A stretch of 64,000 nucleotides of DNA, taken from contig NEEC01000008.1 of assembly GCA_002189035.1 (NCBI GenBank), forward strand, positions 2,418,001 through 2,482,000, given 5' to 3'. This document shows positions 1 to 12,540 of this stretch, one piece after another. Each line of letters starts with the position of its first letter. Positions within the stretch are counted from its first letter, which is position 1. The position numbers and the translations under genes were made by a program. Under the pieces are notes generated by a model. It had not been told where the DNA came from. It saw nothing but the letters and a program-made list of their open reading frames with translations, and did no database searches. This DNA is from Utricularia gibba (Eukaryota > Streptophyta > Magnoliopsida > Lamiales > Lentibulariaceae).

Positions 1-1
1 G

Positions 2-1596
2 TATCGTAGTTTTGCTGCACTTGGTGTAGCAGGGATCCAGGGGTTAGCTGTAGCTTCATTTGAGAAAGAAGACGCAGAAAGACTGTTGTTTTTCTACCCA
101 GTGGAAGAGAAGAATGGTGTTCAAAATAATCTGAAATTCACCACGCTTCCTTACTGGTTAAAACCACCTCCCCCCAGTGGAAAGGAGCCCCTGGTTTACC
201 AAGGAACTGGCTCCATTTCTGCAAATGGTATAGTCAAATTGGGAGATGATGAGAAAAGCAACGAAAAGATGGCTTCCCCATCAACAACTGCTCACCAAAA
301 AGTTAGAATAGCTGCTCTAAGACCCATTCCTCATGTGCGTCATTGGAAAATGCTTCCCTTTTCAGCTTCTTCAGAGACAGACATGTACGATGGAAGTCAA
401 GTGAAGGCAGTGCCCATTCTTCCTTCAAAACACGGTAGTGCTCTTGGGGCTTCTGCTGGCCATCGAAGATCTGCACCTAGTTCTTATCAAGCTAAGCAAG
501 GTGTGTCGTTAAATCACCTTCCTCTCAAGAAGCATGCTTGTGGGAGAAGCTCTTTACATGTGTGCTCTGAGGTAATCCTTATTCTTCTTTTCATTTGTAT
601 GGCTCGTGATTAAAGTTTCCACTCATTGCTATTTCTAATACTCAAGAGCTTTTTCCCCTTTGTCATCACACAAGGAGGAGTTTTTAAAGGATGTAATGCA
701 TTTTCTCATCCTTCGGGGACATAACCGGCTTATTCCACAAGGTGGGCGTGCAGAGTTTCCTGATGCTATACTCAATGCAACCAGACTTGATCTCTTTAAC
801 CTGTACCGGGAGGTAGGATGCAATATAACAAGCATGGAATATGACTTGGTCTTTGTTTGTGCCAGTCCAAGTTTAAAGTTGGTTTGATCATGGCCCAGGT
901 TGTGACTAGAGGTGGATTTCGTGTCGGCAATGGCATCAACTGGAAGGGACAGGTTTTCTCAAAGATGCGGAATCATACTGCAACCAACAGAATGACTGTA
1001 TGCCTTCAAATTTGGCTCGCACCTGTTTCTGTTTCATCTCTTCAACATGCATCTGGTTGGCTAAACCGCTTGCTCTTTCTGCTGTCGTCTAGGGTGTGGG
1101 AAACACCCTCAAAAGGCACTACGAAACGTATCTTCTCGAATATGAATTGGCTCACGATGATGTTGAAGGGGAATGCTGTTTGCTGTGCCGCAGGTAGCAA
1201 CTTCTACAGTCTCTCTTCCCCCTCCTCGCAACATTGTGCCTGTGTTTGCCTGTGAGCTGACAGGATGCTTACTCGATTCCCATGTCCTCAACGTGCTTCT
1301 TCTTCTTCTTATTCTTCTTCTTCAGTAGTGCATCCGGTGACTGGGTAAACTGTGGCTTGTGCGGAGAGTGGGCTCATTTCGGGTGCGATCAACGACCCGG
1401 CCTGGGCGCTTTCAAGGTAAGACAAATGGACTTCTATTGTTCCTTTTTTTCGCAGCACGGGATGTATGAATCCTTCCCGTCGATGGCGGTGCAGGACTAC
1501 GCGAAGAAGGATGGATTGGAGTACATATGCCCACAGTGCAGCATCACGACGTACAAGAAGAAGATGCAGAAAACTGGGCGCAACGGATACCCGTGA
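2..1596 (+). CDS. ARID and PHD domain protein (ARID4-like), C-terminal part, cut at left edge
   Basis: This is the C-terminal part of a plant AT-rich-interaction-domain protein, a DNA-binding nuclear protein of the ARID plus PHD class. I read exons at 2-571, 675-812, 899-997, 1093-1193, 1326-1416 and 1495-1596, all with GT-AG borders and consistent phase. The ARID spans the second to fourth exons (EEFLKDVMHFLILRGH, then GGFRVGNGINWKGQVFSKM and TLKRHYETYLLEYE). A PHD-like zinc-binding region follows, with CCLLC, VNCGLCGEWAHFGC and YICPQC. The stop is TGA at 1594-1596. The 5' end lies outside the window, so length and start are unknown. The domain order matches Arabidopsis ARID4 (At3g43240) as I remember it. 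No frame break is seen here. Confidence 0.88.
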
Positions 1597-2754
1597 GCGT
1601 GAATGGAGGAACAGATAGGAGAAAAAAAAGACCCAGAAACTGGGGCGAGGCCCGTCCCCGTTGACAGCGGACAGCGACGGCGCGAGGCTGCCGCCGTCAG
1701 CCATCGGAAGCTCCCCTACTTGCCAAGGTTGTCGGATTCTTGCAGGGTGAGCTCGTTCCCGCCACACGCATGGTTCACGTATTGATTGTACTAGAAGCTT
1801 CCAGACTCATGAGCCCATCAACATGCCAACCCCCAACATAGTTTCATTTTCAATCTAGGGTTTAAATTTCAGAGTTTTGTTTTAAAATTGTATTCACTAC
1901 ATTTTTTTTATTTTTCTCATAGTTTTGTTGAAATTTATTTATTATGTCCATATTTGTTTTTGAATTATTTATTTAAGTATATTTATCAAGAATTAGTGTC
2001 AAATAAAGGAATCATAAATTTCCCCAGAAGAAAATTAAATGAATAAACGCTATTTCAATTGGATGATTTGATCATGTTATTACTGAATTTTAATTGCACA
2101 TAAATGCATGGAAGAATTTTGGTCTTTCTATTAATCTGGGTCCCTTGCTGCCATTTAAAGATGTCGATTTAATTTTTTCAGGAAATTACAAATAAATCTT
2201 ATTTAGAATATTTCTTTTCAAAAGAATAAAAATAAAATAAAGAGGATAATAATGATGCCCCTGGGGGTGCAGAATAAAATACAATAAAAAACAAAAAATA
2301 AGAAATGCTGGGGGCATGCACAGCAGCCAGCACATGTGTACCATCCTCTTGCGGGTATTTGATATGCATCAGGGAAGTGGCCTCCAGCTCATTTAATGCA
2401 CGTGGCGTTTATTGTAAAAATAAATTAAAAATCATAATTAAATCAAAAAAATGAATTTTAGTGGACGAAGGGATAGGTTCGTTCTGATTGGGCGCAACTG
2501 ACGATTATTTTGATATTATCATCTTTGACGCCTGCTTACGTACCGACAAAATATCTGGGGTACCACAAGGGTAGTTTGGTAAACGGGACAGGGGGATGAA
2601 GGGTATGATTGTCAATGAGTAGTGGTAGCCCGCCTACCTGTCAACTCCGGCTCTCCTTGATTCACTGCATCTGGTCGGGCGTATCAGTTTCATTGATCCT
2701 CTCTCCCTTACAAATTGCGGTGGCTCGAGCAAGTTTTCGGAAGAGGAAGAAAAG
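1597..2754. other. Intergenic region between ARID4-like and ERF genes
   Basis: This holds the 3' flank of the ARID gene and the promoter and leader of the ERF gene. It is AT-rich from about 1850 to 2460, with no credible coding potential. No transposon ends were recognised. Confidence 0.6.
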
Positions 2755-4089
2755 ATGTGTGGAGGAGCGATAATATCGGATGTCTTGCCTCCGCTGAGCC
2801 GAACCTCGCGGCGGCTCACGGCGGCGTTGCTCTGGGGTTCGGATTCCGGCGAGCTCGCCGGGAAGGGGAATCGAGGGGTTATCACTCGAAGCCTTTGAGA
2901 TCGCCTCCTCTTGTCAGCTTGGACGATGATTTCGAGGCTGATTTCCAGGATTTTAAAGATCATTCTGACGTTGACGACGAGTTCGACGCCAAAGGCTCGT
3001 TTGAATTTGCTGCTTCTGCGTTTAAAGGTGATTGTCTTGCCAGTAGGTGCTGTATCTGCTTTTTTTTTTTTTTTCTGGAGAGTTGTTTCCAGTAGTTGTT
3101 TTAGAATCTCGTGAAAATGGTAACTGCTGTTCTTCAGTCTTGGCAGTTTATGCTTCGATTTAGAAGTCTATGATTTTTAGTCGATGAGGCTCATGTAAAA
3201 TGTATGATTTTCGATCTTCATCTTTCCATGATTAGGAGGGTTGAGATCTCTCGATTCTTGTGAGTCTGATGAGGAGTGTGAGAAGCCTTCGAAACGGAAG
3301 AGGAAGAATCAGTATCGAGGGATCAGGCAGCGGCCGTGGGGTAAATGGGCAGCTGAGATCCGTGATCCTAAGAAGGGTGTTCGTGTTTGGCTTGGTACTT
3401 TTAATACTGCCGAGGAAGCTGCCAAGGCTTATGATGAAGAGGCTAGAAGAATCAGAGGTAAGAAAGCAAAGGTGAATTTCCCTCAAGATGCCCCTCATAC
3501 TGGTGCGAGACGTGATCTCAAGTCAAATTCACAAAAAGCGATCTCCCAGGAGAACAGGGACTTTGATCACCCCCCTGCAAATGAAATGGAATATATGAAG
3601 ATGCTCAACAATGGCTACTACGACTCTTTGACGTTCTTTGATGAGAAACCAGAAATTAAGCCAAAATGCTTGAATGGCGTTTATGCCCCCACGACGAATG
3701 TGGAGCCAATAGCTCATACGCTATCTGATGATTACTTCAGCCCTGATCAGGGTAGTAATTCATTCTACTGCTCAGACTTGGGGTGGAGTGAAACTGAGAT
3801 CTGTGCCACCGTGCCAGAGATTTCAGCTGTGAACTCTGCCGACATTGAGGTGGGTCAAGCTCAATTTCTAAGCAATGGTAGCCCACAGAATTCATTGCCC
3901 CGCATTGAGAGTTCAGATGCTACAGCGTTTGACTCCCAAATGAAGATGTATCAGGTGTCATACCTTGATAACAACTGGGTCTCTACGATTGATGCTCTCC
4001 TTGATGGGGATGCTACTCAAAATACTGGGCATTCCATGGACCTGTGGTCATTCGATGATGTTCTAGATATTGCTGGTTGTGCCTTCTGA
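2755..4089 (+). CDS. Group VII ERF transcription factor (RAP2.12/RAP2.2-like), apparent one-base frameshift
   Basis: This is an AP2/ERF factor of the hypoxia-sensing group VII. The protein opens with MCGGAIISD, the Cys2 N-degron that plant cysteine oxidases oxidise to couple protein stability to oxygen. Exon 1 is 2755-3027 and exon 2 is 3236-4089. Exon 1 also carries [13 protein letters not shown]. Exon 2 holds the AP2 domain ([36 protein letters not shown]) and the C-terminal activator motif MDLWSFDDV. The N-degron is in one frame, whereas SKPLRS and DDDFEADF are one base out. A missing G in the GGGG runs at 2865-2868 or 2875-2878 would explain this. A 92-base GT-AG intron (2826-2917) would also restore frame but would remove the conserved-looking SKPLRS segment. 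Expected role: activation of fermentation and low-oxygen genes. Confidence 0.88.
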
Positions 4090-5387
4090 AACTGCCTCTT
4101 CCTCTTGACGCCATTTGGAGAATGCATGTAAGTGCTTTTATTTAAAATATGTTTGTGGTATTCAGCTAGAACGTCTTTAATGAATTTTCACGGTTCTTTC
4201 TTCAGGCATGTGTGCTTCTTACGCACAAGCATGCAGAGAAGATGACTGAGCCCGTTGAAGCCATGGACAATCATGTAATAAAATTTCTATGTTGAAGGAT
4301 ATATGCGATGTTTATGGTTACTATTTGCTGTTAGACTTTGGAGTGATGCTTGTCTTTGAACGAATTCGTGTAAGACTTTTCGTGAACAAGCGTGTGTCTA
4401 CCAACAATGCACGGTTCTGCCATCTCATGTTTTGTTACGAACTAGTTTCACCTACTTACCTATCTAGTTCCATGCGTTGATCATTGGAAGAGATGTCCTG
4501 CAGGAGGATGTATATGTCTCTGTGGGTGGTAGTTGAAGCAACAGTGGGGGCCGAGCTTGAACTTTGTTTGGTTGGCATACGGGTTTTGACACATGAACAG
4601 TTAGCAGGTGAAACAGGATCCAGAAGCAGATTTGTAATGCACTGTCGTAACAGCAGCTTGCAACAGGTTCAGGATAAGATTCAGTTCTTTGTATAAACTA
4701 GATGAGGAGCATTGTATTCAAGATCAGTCTACAAATAAAGAGGACATTCTGTTGCTGCTGTTTTGCAGAGAATGTGGAAGGCACGGAGTTTAGTCCTGAT
4801 TGATTCCAAAGAACAAGTATTCATAGTATGCTCCTACACTGCCTTGTTCCATTCACCGAATGTCGTTACTGGTACATGATTCATCTCCAAGGTAATGAAC
4901 TCTCTCGGCATCTGGAGCAAGGACGTTTGTGCCAAACATATTGGACAAAATCATGAAACCCTGTGCAGCTGCGAGCATCAGAGGCTTTATTGCCCACAAC
5001 TGTACGATGCTGCAGCTTACACATGCTGTCCATATGCAATACGATGCAATGGGTGCAGCCCATCACTTGATGTAAACTTCATAACCGTTTCTTGTAATGT
5101 TAATTTATTAAATTGAATACGCCCATGCAGAAGGATTAGGCAATCATTAGAAGAGGAGCAGGAGGAAGAGTTTTGAAATCAAATGATTACCATATGTTGT
5201 CTGTAACCATCTTATGAGTCCACCAAGAAAATGGTGATACAAAACCAATGCCTCGCCTCTCTCTTCTTTCACTTCCCTGCATCGAGGTCTCCCTCAACAA
5301 GTGCGCACACAGACGATATACATACAACACAATACAATAACCTCAACAGAATCCAGGAGGGTGCTTCCCGTTCACAGTCCTCGACCA
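4090..5387. other. Convergent 3' flanks of the ERF and COP1-interacting-like genes, with a likely 3'UTR intron
   Basis: A good donor (GTAAGT at 4128) and a pyrimidine-rich acceptor ending at 4205 lie just after the ERF stop codon, suggesting a 78-base 3'UTR intron. Poly(A)-like AATAAA words occur near 4275 and 4733. No convincing coding region is present up to the stop codon of the opposite-strand gene at 5388. Confidence 0.45.
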
Positions 5388-8300
5388 TCATCGGGGCTTC
5401 CACTCGCTTCCTTTTCCCATGAAGGACGACAGGGAGAAGAATGACCTCGGAGCTGCACAAACAAATAACCAATGAAAATTTTAAACTGCGGAGGTGTTTG
5501 TCCTCTGGTCGGAGAAAAGGTATCCACCAAGCTCTACTGAAAAACACTAGCACTTCCAAATATGTTTGCTAGTGACCAGCAAAACAATAAAGGAAGCAGC
5601 GGCAAAGTCTGCCTACATTGCATTAGTGTGTGTACCTTTCATAGCGCTTCCAGATGCATGATCCTCTTTCAGTTTGAAGAGGGATGGGGATTCTGGGATG
5701 GAAGAGTGTACTGTGGAAGAGAAACAGATCAAAACATCACTAAAAGTTGCCAGGCACACGATAGATAGATGCATTTATGATCTATGGAATACCAGAGTCG
5801 TTGAAAAAGTCACTCTCATTGTAATTGTCTTCAGAAGATGGGTGAGCTTGAGGAAATCCCATTCTCGACTTCCTGCTGAGATCATCTGAAGACCGGTTGG
5901 CTGGATCTCGCCCATCCTCCATATCATCATCACCTTCACTGGTGGTGGCGGATATCCAGTCAACAAAATTCTCCAACCCACGACTCTTCCTTCCGAATTT
6001 CAGTAATCTTTTAAACCCCTTGGTCACATCCTTGCGAGATGAGTTACTTGGGTAATGGGAAGCCAGAACAGGTTTCTGGGCTACTCCCATTTCTTTCTCA
6101 TATGAGAGGCATCAGTGTTCAAAGAATTCGAATTCCAGGAAGCAGGACTTCCAACAGGGGAATCTGCTGAGGCATCAACATCCGACATCTCATGCTGATA
6201 CGGAAAGAGATTTCGGCTTGGAGAGTTCCATGATATAGGGCATTCCCCAGGCCACTCTGGCACAGAATCACTGGCCAAGAACCTCAAAGAGATTTCATTA
6301 GGATACCTTGGATCAATGTGAGAATAGGAGGAAATATCACCATCAACAATTTTGGAGCTGAAACTCTGGTAATCATCTGAAGCAACCATCAGCATCTCCC
6401 CGTCTCCTATAGTATTACTCACCTCAGTTCGGGGGGTCTCAAAATTATGGCCACCAGAAACACTGCTCTTGAGTTCCAAAGTGTCGGGGCATGGTCATCA
6501 TTTTCTTCTACGGGGTTCAAAGGCTCAGTACCTGTAGAGACCTTTGATCTGGTTGCATCTGATTGTGAAACAAACCTTGCACGACTACCCTTTTTGAGGA
6601 AAGGTTTCATCCCCATACTTTTCTGAATTTCTTCATCAAACTTTATAGGCGCCAATAAAGCACCTTCAGAGTCAACAGAAGACTCCGAAAACCCATTCCC
6701 TGATTTCTTTAGTGAATGTAATCTCCGTGGTTTCTCCTCTTTGTCTGTAATTGTTTCTTCACCTGTAACTTTGCTACGAGGCTGGTTCCTTAGCTGTGAA
6801 CGATTTGTTTTGTTGCTTCCAGAAGATGGCTTAGTGCTTTCCTTACGGAGCTCAGAGAAGTTAGGGACAGATAATGCAACCGGATTCTCAACCTGCATCC
6901 TCCGTTTTCCCAAATTGGCAGATGCCTTGGAAGCAGATTTTAGAGCCGCTGCACTGCGAGGAGTAGAAGATGGCAAATTTCTTAGCTTACTACCCTGCAT
7001 TCTACCACTTCCACTGGAAAATAAGACATCATCTTGAGCCCTCTCTTCGTCATCACATTCACTATCTTCAAATTTTAACACCTGCTGTCATGATGTATAT
7101 AAAATTTGTTATTAAATCCACATACATGTAGATAGATACTTGACAGACAATGAAACACACCTGTTCCCTTTTTGTGTGTCCACTGCTATTAAAGGACCGG
7201 ACTCTCTCTGCACGCTGGCGAGTACTGCTCAGGGAATCCTGTCCAGAAGCAGCAGATTGGCCTAGTTTAGCCTTCATTTCTGAACTATTTCTCTCAAAAC
7301 TATCCTGCAGATTCTTCATCCTTGCTTCTTTCTGTGTTTTGTTGGAACTCCACCCTTCTCTCAACTTAGCGTCCCTTTTCTGTACATACTGATCATAAAG
7401 CTTCCCGCGGGAACCCTCAGAGACACTAAGATCGGAGAAATTCTTGTACAGAGAGTCAAAAGAGCTCTGATTGTCACTTTCATCAACGGTGGGCGTAGTG
7501 TTGAACTTGGAGTGTTCCCTTGAACTCCCAGTACGTGCATTTGACTTGGAATAACCAGATATTGAAGGAGTTGTATCCGCTGCTGTTTTTGAGTTGGGTA
7601 AGCAGGTTTCTGGCTCAACAGATAGAGCGTCTAACTTGCATGTATTTTCAACCTTGGATTGATCCCCAGCTACGCGTAACTTATGCTCAGCAAAGAGCTT
7701 TTCAAGTTCATTTGCTTTAATCCTCAATTCATCGTTGACATCATGATTTCTCCTGAACATCCTTGCACTTTCAGGCTGATCTGGACACGGAGAGGAAAAA
7801 TTAATGTAATTAGGCGGATCTGAAGTACTTCTAAGAGAAGGTGGTGCATTATGTCCACTGAAAAAGCCTTTATCTCGCCTGTTATTTGCCTTAATTCCAA
7901 GCATAGCTGATGATTCTTCCTTACGACGTTCCAAATTTTGAGGTCCTGAATCTTCAATTCCCAGCGCAGAAGCATAGGGCAACATCTCGGGGGTATTCAA
8001 CTCTTTCTCAGCCGTGCTCTCAACAGACCTTGCTCCTTGCTGCGCCGGCAAAACACTAGCTTCACTACTAGCTGTATCATAGCGAGCAGCAAAAGGCTCC
8101 TGGATCCTTGAAACAGGAATACTGCCCTCCAATATCCCAGACCCAGCCACCCTTCTCTGAGTGGGTTTCAAATTCACTTGCAACGCAGCAGAATCTCTGG
8201 ATTCAGTGTCTTCTTTCTGAGTTAAGGTATCAATCTTTAGACCACCTTTGCTTCCACTTTTCCTAGTTTGTTCCAGTGAAGAGCTCTGTTGCTTCAATTC

Positions 8301-10313
8301 AACCATCTTTGATTGGGGCTTACCAAGGTCAAAGCCAGTCCCCTTCCCTTGAACACCAACAAAATCATCACTCTCATTTTTACCGTTGAAAGAAGCTTTT
8401 GAATAATCCAAATTTTTTATATTTTCAGTGTTTCCAGCGGGGAAAATTGACTGAGCCTTGCTATAATCCTTTAGCGCATCACCTAACAGGGCCTTCCTAG
8501 GCACTTGATGCTTCAAACCATCGGTTTCAAAAGGAAATAGATGAGAACTAGTCTGGCTAGACTCAAAGGACATTTGAGACGCATTAGAAGAATTGCCCTC
8601 CAATCCGCTATTACTGAGCTTCCCCAAACCAGCCAGATCCTTGACCTCCGATTTGAGTACCGAGGAACTCTCTGATGGTTTGTAATTCTGATGCACGGTC
8701 CTTATCTCCTGAGAGGCAGTCAAAGAGGATGGAGTGCATAATGGACTTTCAGCATCCTTCTTCTCAGCACTCAAATCAATGCTCATATCACTTGCTCCGC
8801 TCCAACGCCTTAGGACTGCTTTATCTGGAGCCACGCCGACAGTTGAAACATCAGAAGACATTCTGCGCAACTCCACAGACTTCGTAGTAACGGGTTTCCC
8901 CCAGAATTCTCCTTCTGTTTACTTTCGAACATATTTATTCTGTCTTGAACACTCAGTCGTCTTGTTGGCTGAGAGCTTTGAATGGACTCGCTCTTATCAG
9001 AAGTTTTACTCTCATCTTTCTTAACATCTGCTTCTTCCTCAGTTTCAGTGGCTTGCTTAACTCCTCCATTTCTTTCATCACTGAAGTCTCTACTGATCGT
9101 ACGATGGAATGCGAGGGTTGTGGGGTTGGATAGCTGGGGCGGTGGAGATGGTGGATCGGAATCTATGGACATATCAGACCCATATGAAGAGCGAACTGCC
9201 CGATCCTCTGAACCACATGTTCGCCAGTTACTGATGAGGTTGGGCCGCTTCTCGCACAAAGACAGAAACTTGCCACAGGCATCGCTGAGTTCATGTAACA
9301 GAATGCATATAAGAGAAATGAGAAACATAAAAATTCAGTCTTTTTTTATAACAGGAGCCAACAGAAAATCTTACTTGAGGCGATGAGCACCAAACTTCTC
9401 AGCGAACATTTGTAGTTCAGAAACATTCTCAACGTTAAAACCTGCAGCAGCAGCACGTGCACAAGATGAAGAAAGATCCTGCTGCACTGCCTCAAGCCTC
9501 ACATCGATTGCTCTGAGCAGCTCCTTCCTGCACATGGATCGCATCTTTAAGAACTGAATAGCCAAAAGAGTACTACAACCGATCGATTATGGCATTGAAA
9601 GGGAAAAAGAATGCAGATTGTCAACAACTGATGCAAGAAGCTGAGTAAATCAAGTGCAAGAAAAACAAGAGCAGATGAATACTTGGTAGCGTCATCTGCA
9701 GCTGTCGACCCAGACAACTGATTTCCTGCTCCCTGAAATAAGTGGAGGCATAGAAGGAGAACACTTCAGCCTTTCACAATTCCACCAACCAAGAATCATG
9801 CAATTAAACTACAAAGTAAATGAACCTGTGCATATATCCTTCTGGCAGCCTCCAGCTGTGACATCTCAGCATCATGAGTATTGACAGCTTCTAGGATTTC
9901 AGGTGTGCTGACAAATCTAACAAACCTGTAGAAGGAATATTCAAATGATTTTAGGTGGATGCATTGATTGAATTGCCCAGATAAGTTGCTAAGGACGAAC
10001 CTCTCAAGCGTTCCCTTGGTGAACCACTCTTCACTGTTTCTACATCGTCCTACTTCAAGCTTAAATGACCGCGCAGCACTGGAAAATTGTTCCTCTACGC
10101 CCTTTAAATGCGCAGCAAAAGGTTTCAGCAATCCAGAAGCTATCTTCTCAGTGTTACCACCGGTAGAGATGAATAAATCACATCTGAAAAAGAAAAAAAA
10201 CCGCAATGAATGCTCAAGTCAAACAATATAAAGCTTAAAAACAAAATAATTCACCTGGAGCGGTTTGGCGAAAGCTGAAACACGGCGTAATCCAGAGGTG
10301 CTCCCGTCTTCAT
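5388..10313 (-). CDS. COP1-interacting protein 7-like protein, nine exons, three apparent one-base frameshifts
   Basis: This is a long, low-complexity plant protein of the CIP7/At1g72410/At3g14172 family. CIP7 itself is a nuclear partner of the light-signalling ligase COP1; the role of this paralogue group is less clear. Exons on the minus strand run approximately 10313-10255, 10183-10001, 9925-9826, 9732-9683, 9527-9375, 9285-7161, 7081-5793, 5710-5636 and 5452-5388. Family blocks are visible: [119 protein letters not shown] and the end [11 protein letters not shown]. The predicted length is about 1366 residues. Frame breaks fall at C/G runs near 8898-8902, 6486-6489 and 6086-6088. Each is repaired by one added G or C, and the protein resumes exactly in family sequence. 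Confidence 0.87.
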
Positions 10314-12540
10314 CTTTCTCCAACCTCCTCAAAAAGTCAAGTGGCTGGATTGCGGTTGCTTACAAAACTTCTCGCATTCCAAATGTGGAAGCTGAACCCA
10401 CACCACATACGAGTTATAAATTCAAACTAAAGTACAGCTCCCATCACGAATATGACAAACTAGTTGCGAGATCCAAATTCAAAATCGCATCTCCGGCAAT
10501 GCAGCTCCACCGAATGCTTTTCTGCAACGCAAATCTACGAATTCCGCACAAGCCGTACTGCCAATAACAAACACGGTAAGAAAAAAGACAGCAAGGAAAT
10601 CAAGTATTGCCTGAGATCTGATTACCCCAAACACCATATCGAATTCAGGTAAGCATTACAAAGCGCTGTATCAGCTAGAACTATCCAGAATAGGACCCAA
10701 ATAACGACAATCCACATGAATCTGGAACAGCATTACCACAATGTGAACCCCAAATCTTGAGTACCACAAACCGATCGTCCGATTCAACTCAAACTACAGA
10801 AGATTTCGGAAAAGCTGCTTCGCGACAACACCCAGACGAAGAGGCCCCCCATTTTCTCTCTAAACTTGCCCCTCGCAAACCCAAAACTGTTACAATTCTT
10901 TGCTCTGCTTCTGGAGACTTAAAAGGACACAGGGAAGAAAGTCATCGTAGGAGGAAATTTGCAATTGCTCGATAGTCGACACTCGACACTTGAATTCCTT
11001 GATTCCTCTTATCAAAAAATAAAAATAAAAATAAAAGAATATTTGATTCCCTTCAATTAATAAAAAAAAGTCAGGTACTAAATGATATGTGGTGTACTGT
11101 ACAATTGGCCCATTAAATAATTACCATTTCATGTTCACGCTCCTACTTGAAATTTCGATCGTATAATGAAATTTTGGTACTCTAAATATGATCTTATGTT
11201 AATTTTCAGTGAAATGATAAAGTGGTCAGGATGATCAAGACATTGCGATTCAAGACTTCCATCTTGACCTAAAGATAATTTCCGATTTAAATAACGTCCA
11301 TTATGATAAAATGACATTAAATTTTGAAATTCGGATACGAGGGACGTCCTTTGTGCAGAACAAATTTTGGTTGGGAGAACATAAGTAATGCAGTGAACCA
11401 AAAAGCTAAAACCAATTATGACAAAGTATATCAAGAATCGAGATAATGAGTTTAAATTATCAAAAAATTAACATATTCGTTAGAAAAAAAATATTTTAAA
11501 AATAATAAATATTTATAAATTTATATTCTTTGCAATAGAGCTAGCATTACTGTACTAGGTTTTGGAAATTATTCCAAATCAAATTAAAAAAAATAATTTT
11601 TAATCAATAGAATTATGTATTCATGTAACACATTTTATTTTTATTTCCATAAAATACTTTTGATTTTATATTGAATGTAAATTAAAAATAAAAATGGATC
11701 ACTCTTTAATTTTAAAATATATTTTCCTTATATAAATTTAATTTCAACAATAATTTTGAAGAACATTCATAATTTTATTTCTATACTTATAAAAATATTA
11801 AAAATAAGTTGATCAATGTTAAAGAATTATATTGTCTAGGAATGACAATAATAAAGTGTTCTTCATTTCATAATATATATTATAATCAAGTTGAATATAT
11901 ACCTTATTTTAAATTCAAATCATTAAGGTAAACATGTATATAATTATTTAACAAGTAATGTCAATAAAAATTTAATAAATGAAATTGAAGAGATAAAAAG
12001 CAAAATATAATATAGAAATAATATATTATTTTATATATTTATTTGACATAAGTGTGAAAAGCATAATTTTGATAAGACAATTTCTCTTTGTTTTTAGGTG
12101 TCATTTATAAAACTTACCATTGTCACATTATCTCACACATACACAATCAAAAAATTTTAATTAAAGATAATTAGTTTTATTTTACATTAAAAATAGATGA
12201 CCAAATTTATAATACATCTCGTTTTAGAGTAAATTTAATTATACTTAAAATGTAAATGCTATTTTTTAAAAATAAAATTTGGCTTGATTGTTGATGTACG
12301 TTACTCTGCGGATGGATTGAATCGGTGGACCACAAGAACGGGAAGTTTTTTTTCCTTTTTTTTTTAATGCAGTTGATTACTACTACACGCCACTCCTGGC
12401 CAGTGAGTGATTATTATGCTTAGGGAGGAGCCAATGGACGACGACCACGTGTCCCAAGGAGGGCCTCCAGTGAGTGTGTCTCATCCCCAACTTGATTTAA
12501 CACGGCCTCCGGTGCTCTACTCCATACACCTGCGAAGAAG
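10314..12540. other. Divergent promoter region between the CIP7-like and subtilase genes, AT-rich core
   Basis: The part from 10314 to 10980 is moderately GC-balanced and probably holds the leader and promoter of the minus-strand gene. From 11000 to 12350 it is very AT-rich and ORF-free. It includes one copy of a dispersed repeat (about 12119-12225, see separate entry). A G-box-like CACGTG lies near 12447, close upstream of the subtilase start. Confidence 0.55.
12119..12225 (+). repeat. Dispersed AT-rich repeat, copy 1
   Basis: This segment shares the exact word GTCACATTATCTCACA, an AT-rich spacer, and then AAAATAGA and related words, with a second copy at about 16314-16418. Both copies are in the same orientation and flank the subtilase gene. 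It is probably a decayed small transposon family. The limits are approximate. Confidence 0.45.

Noticed and set aside
1282-1494. Extending the last ARID exon upstream to the CGCAG acceptor at 1455
   Set aside because: It stays in frame but inserts residues between GAFK and DYAKKDGLEY that the family lacks; the acceptor ending at 1494 gives the expected join.
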